DNA of 64,000 nucleotides from Gnetum montanum (Eukaryota; Streptophyta; Gnetopsida; Gnetales; Gnetaceae), in assembly GCA_015680685.1 (NCBI GenBank), contig MNCI01017476.1, positions 1,353,258 through 1,417,257 of the forward strand. The letters run 5' to 3'. A model generated the notes under the pieces. That model was not told the DNA's origin, did no database searches, and saw only the letters and a program-made list of their open reading frames with translations. Positions 45,998 to 56,449 of the stretch are shown here, piece after piece. The translations under genes were made by a program, and so were the position numbers. Within the stretch, counting starts at the first letter, position 1. Each line of letters starts with the position of its first letter.

Positions 45998-48900
45998 ATG
46001 GTTTTAATAGTTGTTCTTATGTGTAGGGCCTTTTTGAAACCTATTCTTGTTGTCATCGAGCTAGTGGGATTGCTTTGTTACATCCATGCATCGGGGTCCC
46101 ACACCTTGCCTACCCACATGATGTTGGAGCATGGATCCTTATGGTTTAGACTAGGGGAAAAGGATTTTCTAGCCTTTATGCTATAAAACTTTAGTGTGAT
46201 GGTGTGGTCACACTTAGTATCTCACACAGTGATTGTGATCGTAGAAACCATGTTGCCTAGGTATTCCATCTTGATCGTCAAATTCATCAAAGATGATTTT
46301 GAAACATGTGCTAAAGGTAAAGTGCTTGATAGCATGTATGGACGAGGCACTCATAAGTTGTCTAATATTTGAGGCATTCCCAAGTTCAACTTGTATAATG
46401 CCAACAACACTTTGTTAGTTGGTCATGGCATTAACACATTGTTTCAAAATCCTCCTAATACTAGCTACTATGTGGAAGGGTAAGCATGGTGTTAATTTTT
46501 CATTTTTTGCTTATCTTAGTTATTATTTATGTTGCTACTTAGATTTAATGGTTATCTTTGCTTGAATTGGTCTACTTGCAGGTATAAGGTGGATGAAAAA
46601 ATATTTATCAAGAGTGACTAACTTTCACCCTTGGCCTAAACAATGTTGGGTGCTTTTTCCAAAAGCCCTGTAGTGAGGATTGCAATGGTGAAATAGCTCA
46701 AAGGTGATTTGGGTAGGTACACAATGCCTTGTTCCATGGCTTACAAGAGGTGCATGGCCAATGGGATAGCACAAAATTAATGGGCTAAATTGGATCTTTC
46801 ATGCATATCTCTTGAGATCCACAAGTCATCTTTTTCTAGTAAGAAAAGTAAGAATTGTTGTTTTTTTTTGTTACATTTCGTTTTCTATCTATGTCAATGT
46901 TTTCATGGATACATAGTTATGGGTTATTTAGGCTTTAAGTGTTTAATTATTTTTTTCATATGGTTGTAGACTTGGTTTAAACTAGTCATACTTGTTATGC
47001 TTTGATTTTATCCACTATGCTTATGCCTAAGCTAATTAGCCTCTTGTTGCATTGCAAGGGCTACCTTCTTCTCCACCATTACATTGGTCATTTTAGGGCA
47101 TTGTGAGGAGACATTCATCCTCAAGTATAGTAAGCTAGATTTGGAACAACAATGGTTGGTTAGTAGGGCACCTAGAAATGTCCAAGAAAACATTACTAAT
47201 GCAATTTTGCTTGATCTTTTCATGGCTCCTAGCCCAACCATCCTTACCCTTGAGATGGTAAACATCATCGACTCCTTTGATGAAGGAGAAAATAAGTTCA
47301 TTATCCAAGTTGGTGTGCCTATCATCCTAGCCATCAACGAGTCTACATTCAGTGATCTCTTTCGCATTTCTCTTGAGGGCCTAAAGATTATCACCAAGGT
47401 AGGTAAAGAGGTGCAGCACCCAGAGAAGGTGGAGTGGTTAGACACATGTCATGGCCATAAGGAATTCTCTCTCAACTAATTCAAAGTTGTAGATGTGAGA
47501 GAGGCATATCCTTTTTTCCACTCTTGGGCATTCCTTAAGTTGCTATCATAGAGCAAGATCATCGGTGTTGATTAGGCATGAACCATGAAAAATTTCCTTT
47601 TCAGGATGCTCAATTCAACTGGGCTAGTCACTTGGCTTTTGGGCTATGTGGGGAGATCCTTAAACTTTGTGACAAACTCATGACAAAATGCCACATGCAT
47701 TATGCATTATTTGTAACATATCTAAGGAGGTTCATGGAGTTCTTGGTGGTGAAGAAGGATAAAAAATGGATAAGCCAAGATCCATCCCAACTCTCTAAGC
47801 CATGGATGAAACATGTTTATCCCACCATGTAGGCTTAGAACCAACTAGAGGACATCAAGGAGTTATTTTAATGTTAACACTAAGGGACTTAGTGGTAGGT
47901 GTTGTGCTTTTCCTAACAACATGAATGTTGAGCCCTAGGTTAAGCATGGGAATGTTGAAAGGGCTAAGACATTACAAGATGACGCTAAAGGTGCAACTAG
48001 AGCCAAAATAAAGAGGCCCATGGTTCAGGAAGCATCCTAGTGATTAAGAAATTCTTCAAGAGAATATTTGTTGTTAGACTTGGCCAGGCATGCAGCATGG
48101 TTACAAATATGTTTTAGTTTTGTTTTATGTTTTGAGTTATTTTTTAATTTTTAAGTTATATTGTTATTTTATTCAAGGCAAAATGTTCTAAGTTATTCTA
48201 TGTTTTGTTTTTGTCAATCCTATAGGCAAGCAATAGAAATTGATGGCCTAAGCAACAACAATAGAGGTGGAGGAAAAGTGCCTAATGGAGGAGCTCCTAT
48301 AATCACATGAGGATGAGGGGTTATCTAATGTTGCATTGGATGATTTTGATGCTATACTTAACCCCTCATAGTTAGTTGAACCTCTTGTTATCACTTCAAA
48401 TGATGCTTCAAGTATGTGTGCATTTTGTTTTATAAATTTGAGTTTTCATTGTCGTATGTTTAAAGTTGGTCTTAATCATTAGTTGATTATTATGCTTGTC
48501 TTAGCTATTGAACCTTAGCCTACTGCCTCAACCTCCAAGTTCTACATGAAGCCATGGGTAGACACTCTCTATAAGAGGGAATTCATGAGTGGGATGACTA
48601 AGGCCATGATCAATTGATTGCAACAAGTTACCCTTGATTTTGGTAAGAACTTAGCTCATCTTGAATTTTTTTTTTTACTTTTTGTAGTTGTATTATTTTG
48701 GTTATCCTGTTTTTCATTGTTTCTTAGTTATTTGGTCATTTATTATTCTTGTATATGTCTTGTTATGTTGTTTTTAGTGCCTAATCTTAGATGGAATCCT
48801 AACCACCCCATTGAGATTGATGCCTTGCCCAACTTTCTATTAAATGTAGAGAATGTTCCATGAAAGTGTCACTGAATGTGCATTTTCATTCACTAAAACA

Positions 48901-49765
48901 TCATGGGAAACCCAATGTTCCAATGAGTTCCTATGGGGATGAGTTGTGGTGTTGGAGAGGAAAAATACAAAGCTAGTTGAGTCTAATAGAGATCTCAAGG
49001 ATCACAATGAATTTTTGGAAGTCGAAGTGGCCAACAAGAGTTCTTTGCAAAATAAAGAGATCAGATGGGCACAATACTAGAATGCCATCCATGGTAAGGT
49101 TGCCCTTTCCAGAGAGGTTTCCAAGTAGAAGCTTCAGATGGACTTATTGGCACATAAGGCCAAGGAGTGATAGTATTATTGTGTATGGGTCCTAGAGTGG
49201 GATCATGCATAAAAAATCACAAAAAGAAATATAAGGCTGAATGTGAAGCTTATCTGAAGTGGTTAAAGAATGAGTCCACTGAATGGTGCAAGCTAGATCT
49301 ATTCATGAATGGGATTCAAATAAAGAGTGCTTTCAAGTTATTTGAAAGCTCTTTAATAGTCGTTGAGTCCCCATCTTACTAGATCACTACTACTTATGAG
49401 GAGGTGATTGCCACTACATTTTCACAAGAGTCATCTTCATGGACCAAGATCGATGAGAGAAGCATCCTTAGGGGTATTAAGCTCAGGGATGTGGACTAGG
49501 CCCATAACACTGAGGATCAAATCCTTCATCTTTTAGAGATTGGTCTTTGAAGCCTTCCCCTAGAAGATGTTGTTACAGAGCCTTCTCAAGTGTACTTGTT
49601 GTTTTTATTTTAACATGTTTTAATTTGACTTAGTTTATAATTTCATTTTATATTGTGTTGATTATTGATTACACTTATGTTATTGTGGTATAGGTACTAG
49701 ATGGTGCCAATAGCCCCAGTGGTGAAGATAGAAGTGCTTGTCGCCCATCTCTAGCAGCCCCTTAG
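45998..49765 (+). pseudogene. Unrecognised multi-exon pseudogene, antisense within the Tat-like element
   Basis: Not recognised. The coding path on the plus strand is split by five intron-like stretches with GT...AG ends whose removal rejoins codons in frame: 46480-46581 (YVEG to YKVDEK), 46848-46969, 48412-48504 (SNDAS to TIEP), 48643-48777 (LDF to VPNLRWN) and 49590-49693 (EPSQ to VLDGAN). Exon text includes KFNLYNANNTLLVGHG, SPVVRIAMVK, MPCSMAYKRCMANGIAQ, SLLLHCKGYLLLHHYIGHF, an open frame 47084-47476 and FNWASHLAFGLCGEILKL (47610). A charged, heptad-like C-terminal segment (LVESNRDLKDHNEFLEVEV, 48980) suggests a coiled coil. It ends at TAG 49763-49765. Stops and shifts occur in every exon. 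The N-terminal start is uncertain. It could be a captured host gene or an old lineage-specific element ORF. Confidence 0.55.
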
Positions 49766-50083
49766 TACCATCATTTGGTTATTATCTTTGGCTATCTCTA
49801 CTTATTATAATGTTGATCATGTTATTGTGATGTTGTGGCTAGTGTTAGCCTTTATTTACTAAGAGATGATTTATTGCTTCATGTGTTATTTAAAATTTTG
49901 TCACATCATGTGATAAAAATTTAGATTGTTACTATTTTTAAGATTTTAATTTTTTTATATGTTTTGATAGTTAATGTTTTATTCATGTTATATGTTTTGT
50001 TTTGTATTCACGTTATGAGGCTACATTGTTTAAATGTGTAAAATGACTAGAATGTAAACAAGGTTGTAAATGGTTATAAGAGG
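49766..50083. other. T-rich spacer, possible 3' UTR of the pseudogene
   Basis: No coding sequence. It follows the stop of the plus-strand pseudogene and leads into the minisatellite. Confidence 0.35.
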
Positions 50084-50452
50084 TTTGTCAATTTTAGGCC
50101 ATGATGGGTCATATGATTTTGTCAATTTACAATCATGGAAGGTCATATGATTTGCTAGTTTTAGGCCATGGCAAGCCTTACAATTTGCTAGTTTTAAGCC
50201 ATGGTGGACCTTAAGATTTGACAATTTTAGGCCATGGAGGATATTATGATTTGTTAGTTTTAGGCCATGATGGGTCATATGATTTTGCCAGTTTTAGGCC
50301 ATGGAAGGCCATATAATTTGCTAGTTTTAGGCCATGGTTGGCCTTATAATTTAATAGTTTTAGGTCATCGTAGGCCTTACAATTTGATAGTTTTAGGCCA
50401 TGGAAAACCTTACAATTTGTCAATTTTAGGCCATGGTAGGCCTCACATTTTG
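50084..50452. repeat. Minisatellite, 11 units of 33-34 bp
   Basis: The unit reads about TTTTAGGCCATGG(N)AGGCC(T/A)TA(N)AATTTG(C)TAG. Eleven units can be laid out by eye. Units 1 and 6 share the variant GATGGGTCATATGATTT, hinting at a five-unit higher-order period. Because the unit is mostly 33 bp, both strands stay open by repetition (a His-Gly-Leu-Lys-Leu phrase on the minus strand), but this is not a gene. Confidence 0.9.
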
Positions 50453-50754
50453 GAAACAAAGAAACTTTTTGTCATTTTTACATTTTATGACTTTTTAGGA
50501 TTTAGCATTTTTATGGTATTTTTCATGTTTTATGTTCTAAAAAAAGGCATAAAAGGTAAATTGTAAACAAAAATGAATCTTAGGCTATGCATGAAGTAAA
50601 GTTAAGTAATGTAAAATAAAGTAAAGTAAAAAGATGCACACAAATAATGTTTAAACTAGGATAAGGAGGCTATTGGAAAATAGGGCTACATGGTTATAAG
50701 TGCAAGGGTAAGTGAATTGGATGTGGAATACATCAATTGTGAAAGTGTTTTTTA
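50453..50754. other. AT-rich spacer next to the protease end
   Basis: No gene. It lies between the minisatellite and the last minus-strand codons of the Tat-like protease region. Confidence 0.4.
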
Positions 50755-53700
50755 ATCCTTTAAATATTAGAAAATGTGTATGGCCTACTTTGCACAATCC
50801 TATATTTCCCATATTCTTCACTAACCACTTTGAAGGGAAGCTCTTCTGATGCTACGCTCATGGACCCATTGTTATTAGTTTTGGCCTCTCTTGCTTTATC
50901 AAGCTTCTCAACTTTATGGTTAACATGAGGAGTTTCTTCTTGAAACTTCACTTTGGATTATTGTTCAATGTCAACGTTGTTCACCACCAAAGGAACTGCA
51001 TTGTCACCATGGATGATTATTTCATCTTCATCGTAAGGCAAGTTAATTTCTTGGTGGATGGGTGACTATACATCTCACAATTGAGATAGCCAAGGCCTCC
51101 CCAAGATAAAATTAAATCTTGGTATTTCTTCCACCACTAAGAAGTTGGCCATTGTAGAGAGTTGTTCCCCTACCACAAAGTCTAAAGAAATTGATCCTTT
51201 TATGGCCACCCAAGATCCATTGAAGGATTTAAATATAGAAGTTCAAGTCTATTGCATGTGCTTTGTTAGAACTAAATGTTTAACAATGGTATATGGTATT
51301 ATGTTAGTTGTTGCTCCATTTTCAACATGCACCTTATGAACTTTGTATTCCATACTATTATGGTTATAAATATGGGAGATTTAGTTGTCTCTTCATTTTG
51401 GGGGCTAGCGTTAACCTCATTCTCATGGAATACTAGTGTTGTTAACCTTGTTTCTTCCTTTGGTGAGGGAGGTACCATCACTGCATGGATGGAATCCTCA
51501 CTATCGGGGATGTCCTCACTACTAGGAATAGAGATGAATATTTTCACTAGTGCTTCATGGTAAGTAGTGGAGGTCATGACTAGGTTATAAAGGCTAAGGA
51601 ATGTGTTCTTTTGCTTTAGAGACTGTTGGACCTACTCTATGACATTGAGGAAGTCCTTATTATTGGTTGTCACCTTCTTATTGTTGTTATTCTTAACATC
51701 CTCTAGGTGTCATAAGATGCAAACTTCATGTTTCAATTATTATGGCTTGGCTTCTTTCCCCTTCCCTTATTCTTTAGGATCCTCCCGTGGTTGCCTAGTT
51801 GAGGTGGCTTGAGCATCAGAGCTCATTAGGATAGATGAGATAGGAGTGGACTTCGATGGATCCACTTCTTTCCATGCCTTGCACTACTTGTTGAATTTAT
51901 TTTTAAGCATTGACATAGGCTTCTTACATTGTCTAGTTGGTGATTTTTTGTTGTAGTTGTTTGGTAGGGAAGAAGCCATTATGTTGGCCACCATGGAGGG
52001 ATGTTATTTAGTTGTTACAATTGTTTTGGTTTTAATGGGTGGAGGCATCCTAATTACAAAAGAATCTTTGGAAGGCATGGATGATGGTATCCTTACAACA
52101 AAATGGAACCCTAAGCTAGTCAAATTTGAATGGCCCCTATCATTGCAAGGAGGTACATGAATCATGAATAGCTCCTGCGCAAGTTTAGATTTGTTTATCA
52201 CATTAAATGCCATGATAGCATATGATCTATTTTTGGCATTTAATGGGTCGTTGTAGACCTGCATGGATTGGTTTTGTGGTCTAAATAGGTTAGAGGTATT
52301 AAGGACCAACTTACCTTTTTCTATCATCATTTGTAGGTCATCTTTTAGTAGTAAGAAAAAGTTAGTATCATGACCTAGCAATTGATGGTAGTGGCAGAAT
52401 TGGTCAAGGTTGAAGTACTTAGGTAGAGGTGGATAATCCTTGGTTGTAAGAGTGTGATTCTTAGTGATTTCACACTATTTTTCATGCCTCTTATGTTCAT
52501 TCTTTGTAATTTGTTTATATTATACTCTTTTGCTATTTAATAACTAGTCAAGGAGTTCAGATGGTTTTAATGATAGCCTAGTGTACTTAGACCAATCTTT
52601 TCATTTGAAATTGGACCTTATGTTACCTGATGTAGAGGCCTCAAATGTTGAAAGTTGTTTATTCATTATGGAAGCCTTGCGTTGATTTCCTTTAGGCCCC
52701 TATGTTGTTTTGTTTTCTTTGGCCATAGTGGCTACAACTACATTTTTTTTCCTCCCCTTCTCCTCATCTTTCCAAGTCTGTTGATTCTTATATGTCACAT
52801 AAGTAGGGTTATGGCTAGCCTTTGTGGTATCTTCTATGTTCTTTGTTTGAGAAAAGGCTTGGCTAAGTGATTGTGGGTCTACGTAGTAGAGTTTGGACTT
52901 AATAAAATTATTAGCCATCCCCTTGAATATGATGAGAATGTGGGTTTTGGCTATTTATTCTAGAATCTTGTTTAGGAGAGCATTCCATCAGTGTATAAAT
53001 ATTTGTATAGGTTCAAGGGGTTCCTACTTGATATTCACTAATTGGTCAAGAGTCATGCCAGGCTTTAAGTTGTATTTAAAGTAGTTAGCAAATTATGATA
53101 TCAAGCCCTCAAGCAAGGATAGATATCCTCTTGGTAATGTGTGGTACTAGTCTAGATCCTTCCCCATTAGGGACATATGAAATATTCACATTATAGTATG
53201 CAACCAAGCTTGCAACAATAAACACTTAAAAAAATATGATAAGATGTGCATTAAGGATACCCTCACCATTGTACTTGGTGAATTGAGGTATAGGAATGCC
53301 TGATGGAAGAGTTATCTACAAGATGGTAGGACTAATTAGATTGTCTTGATAGCAATCAATGATTTTCACCATCTAGGTTATGGAGGCCTTAAGCTTCTAT
53401 AACTCTTCTGTAAAATTATAGGTCATTTAGAATCCTTGATCTAGGCCTTGGGGCACCCTAGTGTTTAGTGGCATCTATACACATGGCTAAGGTATTAGTT
53501 GAGAGGCTTGTGGCCTTGTGGTGGGTTGTGGCACCAAAGGAAGAGGTTGAGTCATTATGGTTGTAGAGGCTAAACAATGAGAAAGAAGTTGAAGTAAGTA
53601 CTTGGGGAATAAAAGGTATGAAGGGCATTTGTGATCCATGGGTTATTTAGGATTCCACCATGGAACTCACTATCATAGAGAAGGAATGATTGGTGGTAAT

Positions 53701-54125
53701 AACCATCGATGATGACCAAGCTAGCTGTGATTGTGTAGCAAACTACATAGATGAGAAGATGGATGTGGTTTGGGGCACCAGTTACACCTAATGCACTACT
53801 ATAATAGGTGTTGGCCAAAACATTGTTTGATAGATAGACAATGAAGGTTGAGGGACTTTCCCCATGATGAGGTAGGAGAGATTGAGGTGGGTATGATGGT
53901 TTGGAGAGTTGATTGTTGGAATAGGTTCCCTAAGAAGTTTTCTAGTTCAAGCTCCACCTCGAACTCATTTTGTTCTTCATGTTGGCTCTCAAAGCTTGAC
54001 TTCCTATCTTGCTCATCCATCTTAATTAGATGAGATAGAATACATGTGTGGGCATCGAACAATGAAATTTTGTCAAAAGAGGAAGGAATATTCTTTTCCA
54101 TTATGGTGAATGAGTTCATATTCAA
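50755..54125 (-). pseudogene. Tat/Ogre-type gag-protease, broken
   Basis: Starts at the minus-strand ATG at 54125 (MNMNSFTIMEK) with an acidic N-terminus. The gag core near 53100 reads YLSLLEGLI and FANYFKYNLKPGMTLDQLVNIK, then EPIQIFIH.WNALLNKI, matching the RWYHRL...FVTYFKYN...L..LKQ..GESL..F..RW Tat gag block. A knuckle remnant near 52400 reads CHYHQLLGHDTNFF followed by LLKDDLQMMIEKGKL; its last Cys is lost. Protease near 51330 reads VENGATTNIIPYTIVKHL, where the usual catalytic Asp of V-D-N-G-A is Glu, then VVEEIPRFNLILGRPWLSQL (51100) and YDEDEIIIHGD, ending near 50755. Stops are frequent. Pol is displaced to 43.9 kb by the intervening sequence. Confidence 0.8.
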
Positions 54126-55150
54126 ACTTGGATTTCAACTCCTCCTATGAAATGAGCAAACCCACCTAGATTTTGGCACATATGAAATTATAACAATTTT
54201 CATTGAATATTACAAAATTTAGGCTCCGTCTTCTCAATCTAAGTGATTATCTATGTTTGACAATGATAAAATCTTTAGGTTCATAGACTCTTACAACATC
54301 TTGGTCAAATGCCATATTGGTTCAGTTGAGGGGCAATATGGTTGATTAGTTGAATGACATGTTTACTAGTTTTAAAAATTGGTTTAATACATTTTAAAAT
54401 TAATTTTTAAATCAAAATTCCAACAAGTGGAATTGTTCAAAATGTAAAAATAGGGCTATGCTAGAAAATAATGTAAGTTGAAACTGCAGGTGTAATGCAA
54501 ATTGTAGTTGTAGTCATGTACACTACAGTTGGAAGAATGTGGATGTTGTAGATGTTTTGGAAGTGCCAACTATGTTAGCTTTTTGGATAGTTTCTATGCT
54601 AGAGTGTGTACAGTAGACCACTATATTTCCTAACCAACTTTGCTAAGGTAGGTGGTGGAAAATGGATATTTTGCATAGTAAAACTAAGCCTGGAATATTT
54701 TCATCTAAGGAGATATGTTGGTTTTAAGAGATTAAGTGTGAAAATTTTGGCTCCTCCAAAGAATTTTTCGGAGTCCTAGAAATGTCTACACTAGCTCTCC
54801 TATAGAATTTCATAGCAGATGTATTTTGGTTTTGAGTTGATGCTACATTGGTTTCCAAGATATCCCAAATGTGGATTTTACAAGTTCAAGTATGACTACA
54901 CGAGCCTTAGAAAGTTCAACAACTACTATGAAAATAACACTAGGTATTTAGTTGTGGAAATTTGAATATCAATTTTGGTTTTATGGGTAGATGCTTACAG
55001 GTTTAAGATTTCAAAATCTAGAAGACTTGATTTTGGAAAATTTTTGCAAAATGTTTTGGAAAATTTTTGCAAAATATTTTGAAAATTATTTGGAAAAGGA
55101 TATTGGAAAAATGTTTTGGAAAATGGTTTTAGGTTGAGAATTTGGATGGA
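54126..55150 (-). other. Leader (5' UTR) of the Tat-like element
   Basis: About 1 kb between primer site and gag, no coding sequence. An A-rich 22-24 bp repeat (TTTTGGAAAATTTTTGCAAAAT) occurs at 55025-55130. Confidence 0.5.
55025..55130. repeat. Degenerate 22-24 bp repeat in the leader
   Basis: Four to five units containing TTTTGGAAAA, the first two nearly identical. Confidence 0.65.
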
Positions 55151-55169
55151 GGCACTCCTTCTAGCACCA
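55151..55169 (-). other. Primer-binding site (TGGTGCTAGAAGGAGTGCC)
   Basis: Lies seven bases after the LTR end on the minus strand. It resembles the TGGCGCTAGAAGGAG-type sites of Tat elements; I have not matched it to a tRNA. Confidence 0.55.
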
Positions 55170-55175
55170 AAAAGA

Positions 55176-55365
55176 TATTGTGCCTAAAAAGTTCAATCGC
55201 TAAAAACACCAAAGATTTCAAGCACAAAAATAGTTTTTAACCTTCAATCCTAAGGGCCTCCAAGAAAGAGGATTCAAGGTATCCTAGATGGTCTAGCTAA
55301 TCACCAAAGGACTTAAAAAATGTAAACAAAAATAGAAAAATAAAATTTTAGATTCCAATAAACGT
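55176..55365 (-). repeat. 5' LTR of the Tat-like element, end portion
   Basis: Aligns with 32401-32590. The rest of this LTR lies beyond the Athila-like insertion, outside the window. Confidence 0.65.
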
Positions 55366-56227
55366 TGATGAGCAATGAGGTACCCTTATGCCCAACCATA
55401 CGAATCATAAAGCATTCATGTGCGATCTGATTGAATTTCATGGACTTCATCATTTCTAGCACACTATCCCTTTAGGAAGTGAATCTAGCCTTAAGGTCAA
55501 TCTTTGTCTTCCCAATTACAATTGTGACATTTGTGGTATGGTTAAGTGTAACTAAGGCATTTGATTTTTATCATTTTTTATGTTGTATAGATCAGTGCTC
55601 AAATATGGATAAAAGTAATTTGTTTAACTAATATAAATTAATTAATTAACTAATCATTTAACTAACCTTAACATAAGTATCTGTTCCCACTTTCCATACA
55701 CATCCTAAACTCACATATTCGCTACTAGGCTACCAAGCGCTATGCTACTGGGTGTACCAAGCAATAACACTACTAGGATTACTAAGTGAATACGTGTTAT
55801 GCTCAAAGTGGATTACTTATGTATTTAATCTATCTAGCTTAATAGCCTCATTAACTCAATTACTTGAAAATATTTGTGAAATAATTGAGAATAATTAACA
55901 AATAATTGAAAAGATTAAATACATAGATAAAATAGCTAATCTATCCAAAGTGTTGCAAGGTTTATCAGAAAGTTCATCTTTATTTCTGCACACACTATCA
56001 TGCTTAGGTACAACAATGCTCGAAAAAAAATCCATACAATCAATGACTCCTATTGCAGGAACTCAAGGAAAGACTTCTAACTTTTGAATGGAAAAAATGC
56101 AAGAGCTTTGTTGTTACTAAAATCTAGATTACCATAAATGTGGTTGGTAGGCACGTATTTATAGGTAACAGACAAACACTGGGTTGACAACACCTCATTG
56201 ACACAGTCAACCAATTATAACTCATCA
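55366..56227 (-). repeat. 3' LTR of the Athila-like element
   Basis: The outer end is TGATGAGCAATGAGGTACC and the inner end CTCATCA. It matches the other LTRs of the family at both ends and around the TATA box, with a more diverged middle and no 14-bp array. Confidence 0.85.
56156..56163 (-). promoter_or_regulatory. TATA box (TATAAATA) in LTR
   Basis: Same position and sequence as in the three related LTRs. Confidence 0.6.
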
Positions 56228-56236
56228 TACCCCCAT
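56228..56236 (-). other. Polypurine tract (ATGGGGGTA)
   Basis: On the minus strand, directly before the LTR start TGATGAG. The preceding CTCAAGGACAAGTTTTCATT is shared with the gag-only copy at 26.8 kb. Confidence 0.65.
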
Positions 56237-56449
56237 GAATAAATGAAAACTTGTCCTTGAGTTCTTTGAAAAAATTGAAAAGGTATGGGATTATTGATTG
56301 AATTCTTTTTAACAAAGCAATTAATTAACTTTGACAAAAAATGAAGTGCCCAGGTGTATAGATCAACACATTACAAAAATGGTGGTGTTTAGGACAAAAA
56401 ATTAAATACCATGATACAACTCTTCAAAAATTAGAAAACACGTTCCTTG

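Larger units (their letters stand above)
32401..55365 (-). mobile_element. Large Tat/Ogre-like Ty3/gypsy element, nested and incomplete
   Basis: On the minus strand the parts occur in gypsy order: partial 5' LTR (55365-55176), primer site (55169-55151), leader, gag with a GHDT-type knuckle and protease (54125-50755), RT/RNaseH/integrase (43900-40780), then 3' LTR (33795-32401). The two LTR segments match over about 150 bp (55207-55360 and 32436-32590) and share the end GCACAA(C/T)A. The 5' LTR is cut at 55366 by an Athila-like insertion. A copia element (34136-40191) sits between integrase and the 3' LTR, and an opposite-strand multi-exon pseudogene sits between protease and RT. That one element spans these parts is an inference from order, strand and LTR match. 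Confidence 0.65.

Noticed and set aside
47032-47445. 137-codon minus-strand frame
   Set aside because: Antisense shadow of the plus-strand exon, which fits the flanking in-frame introns.
50084-50452. CRISPR-like array
   Set aside because: Units follow each other without unique spacers and diverge along their whole length; this is a plant minisatellite.
50030-50566. Open frames on both strands with a repeated His-Gly-Leu-Lys-Leu phrase
   Set aside because: They are produced by a 33-bp tandem repeat, which keeps all frames alike; no start context or homology supports a protein.
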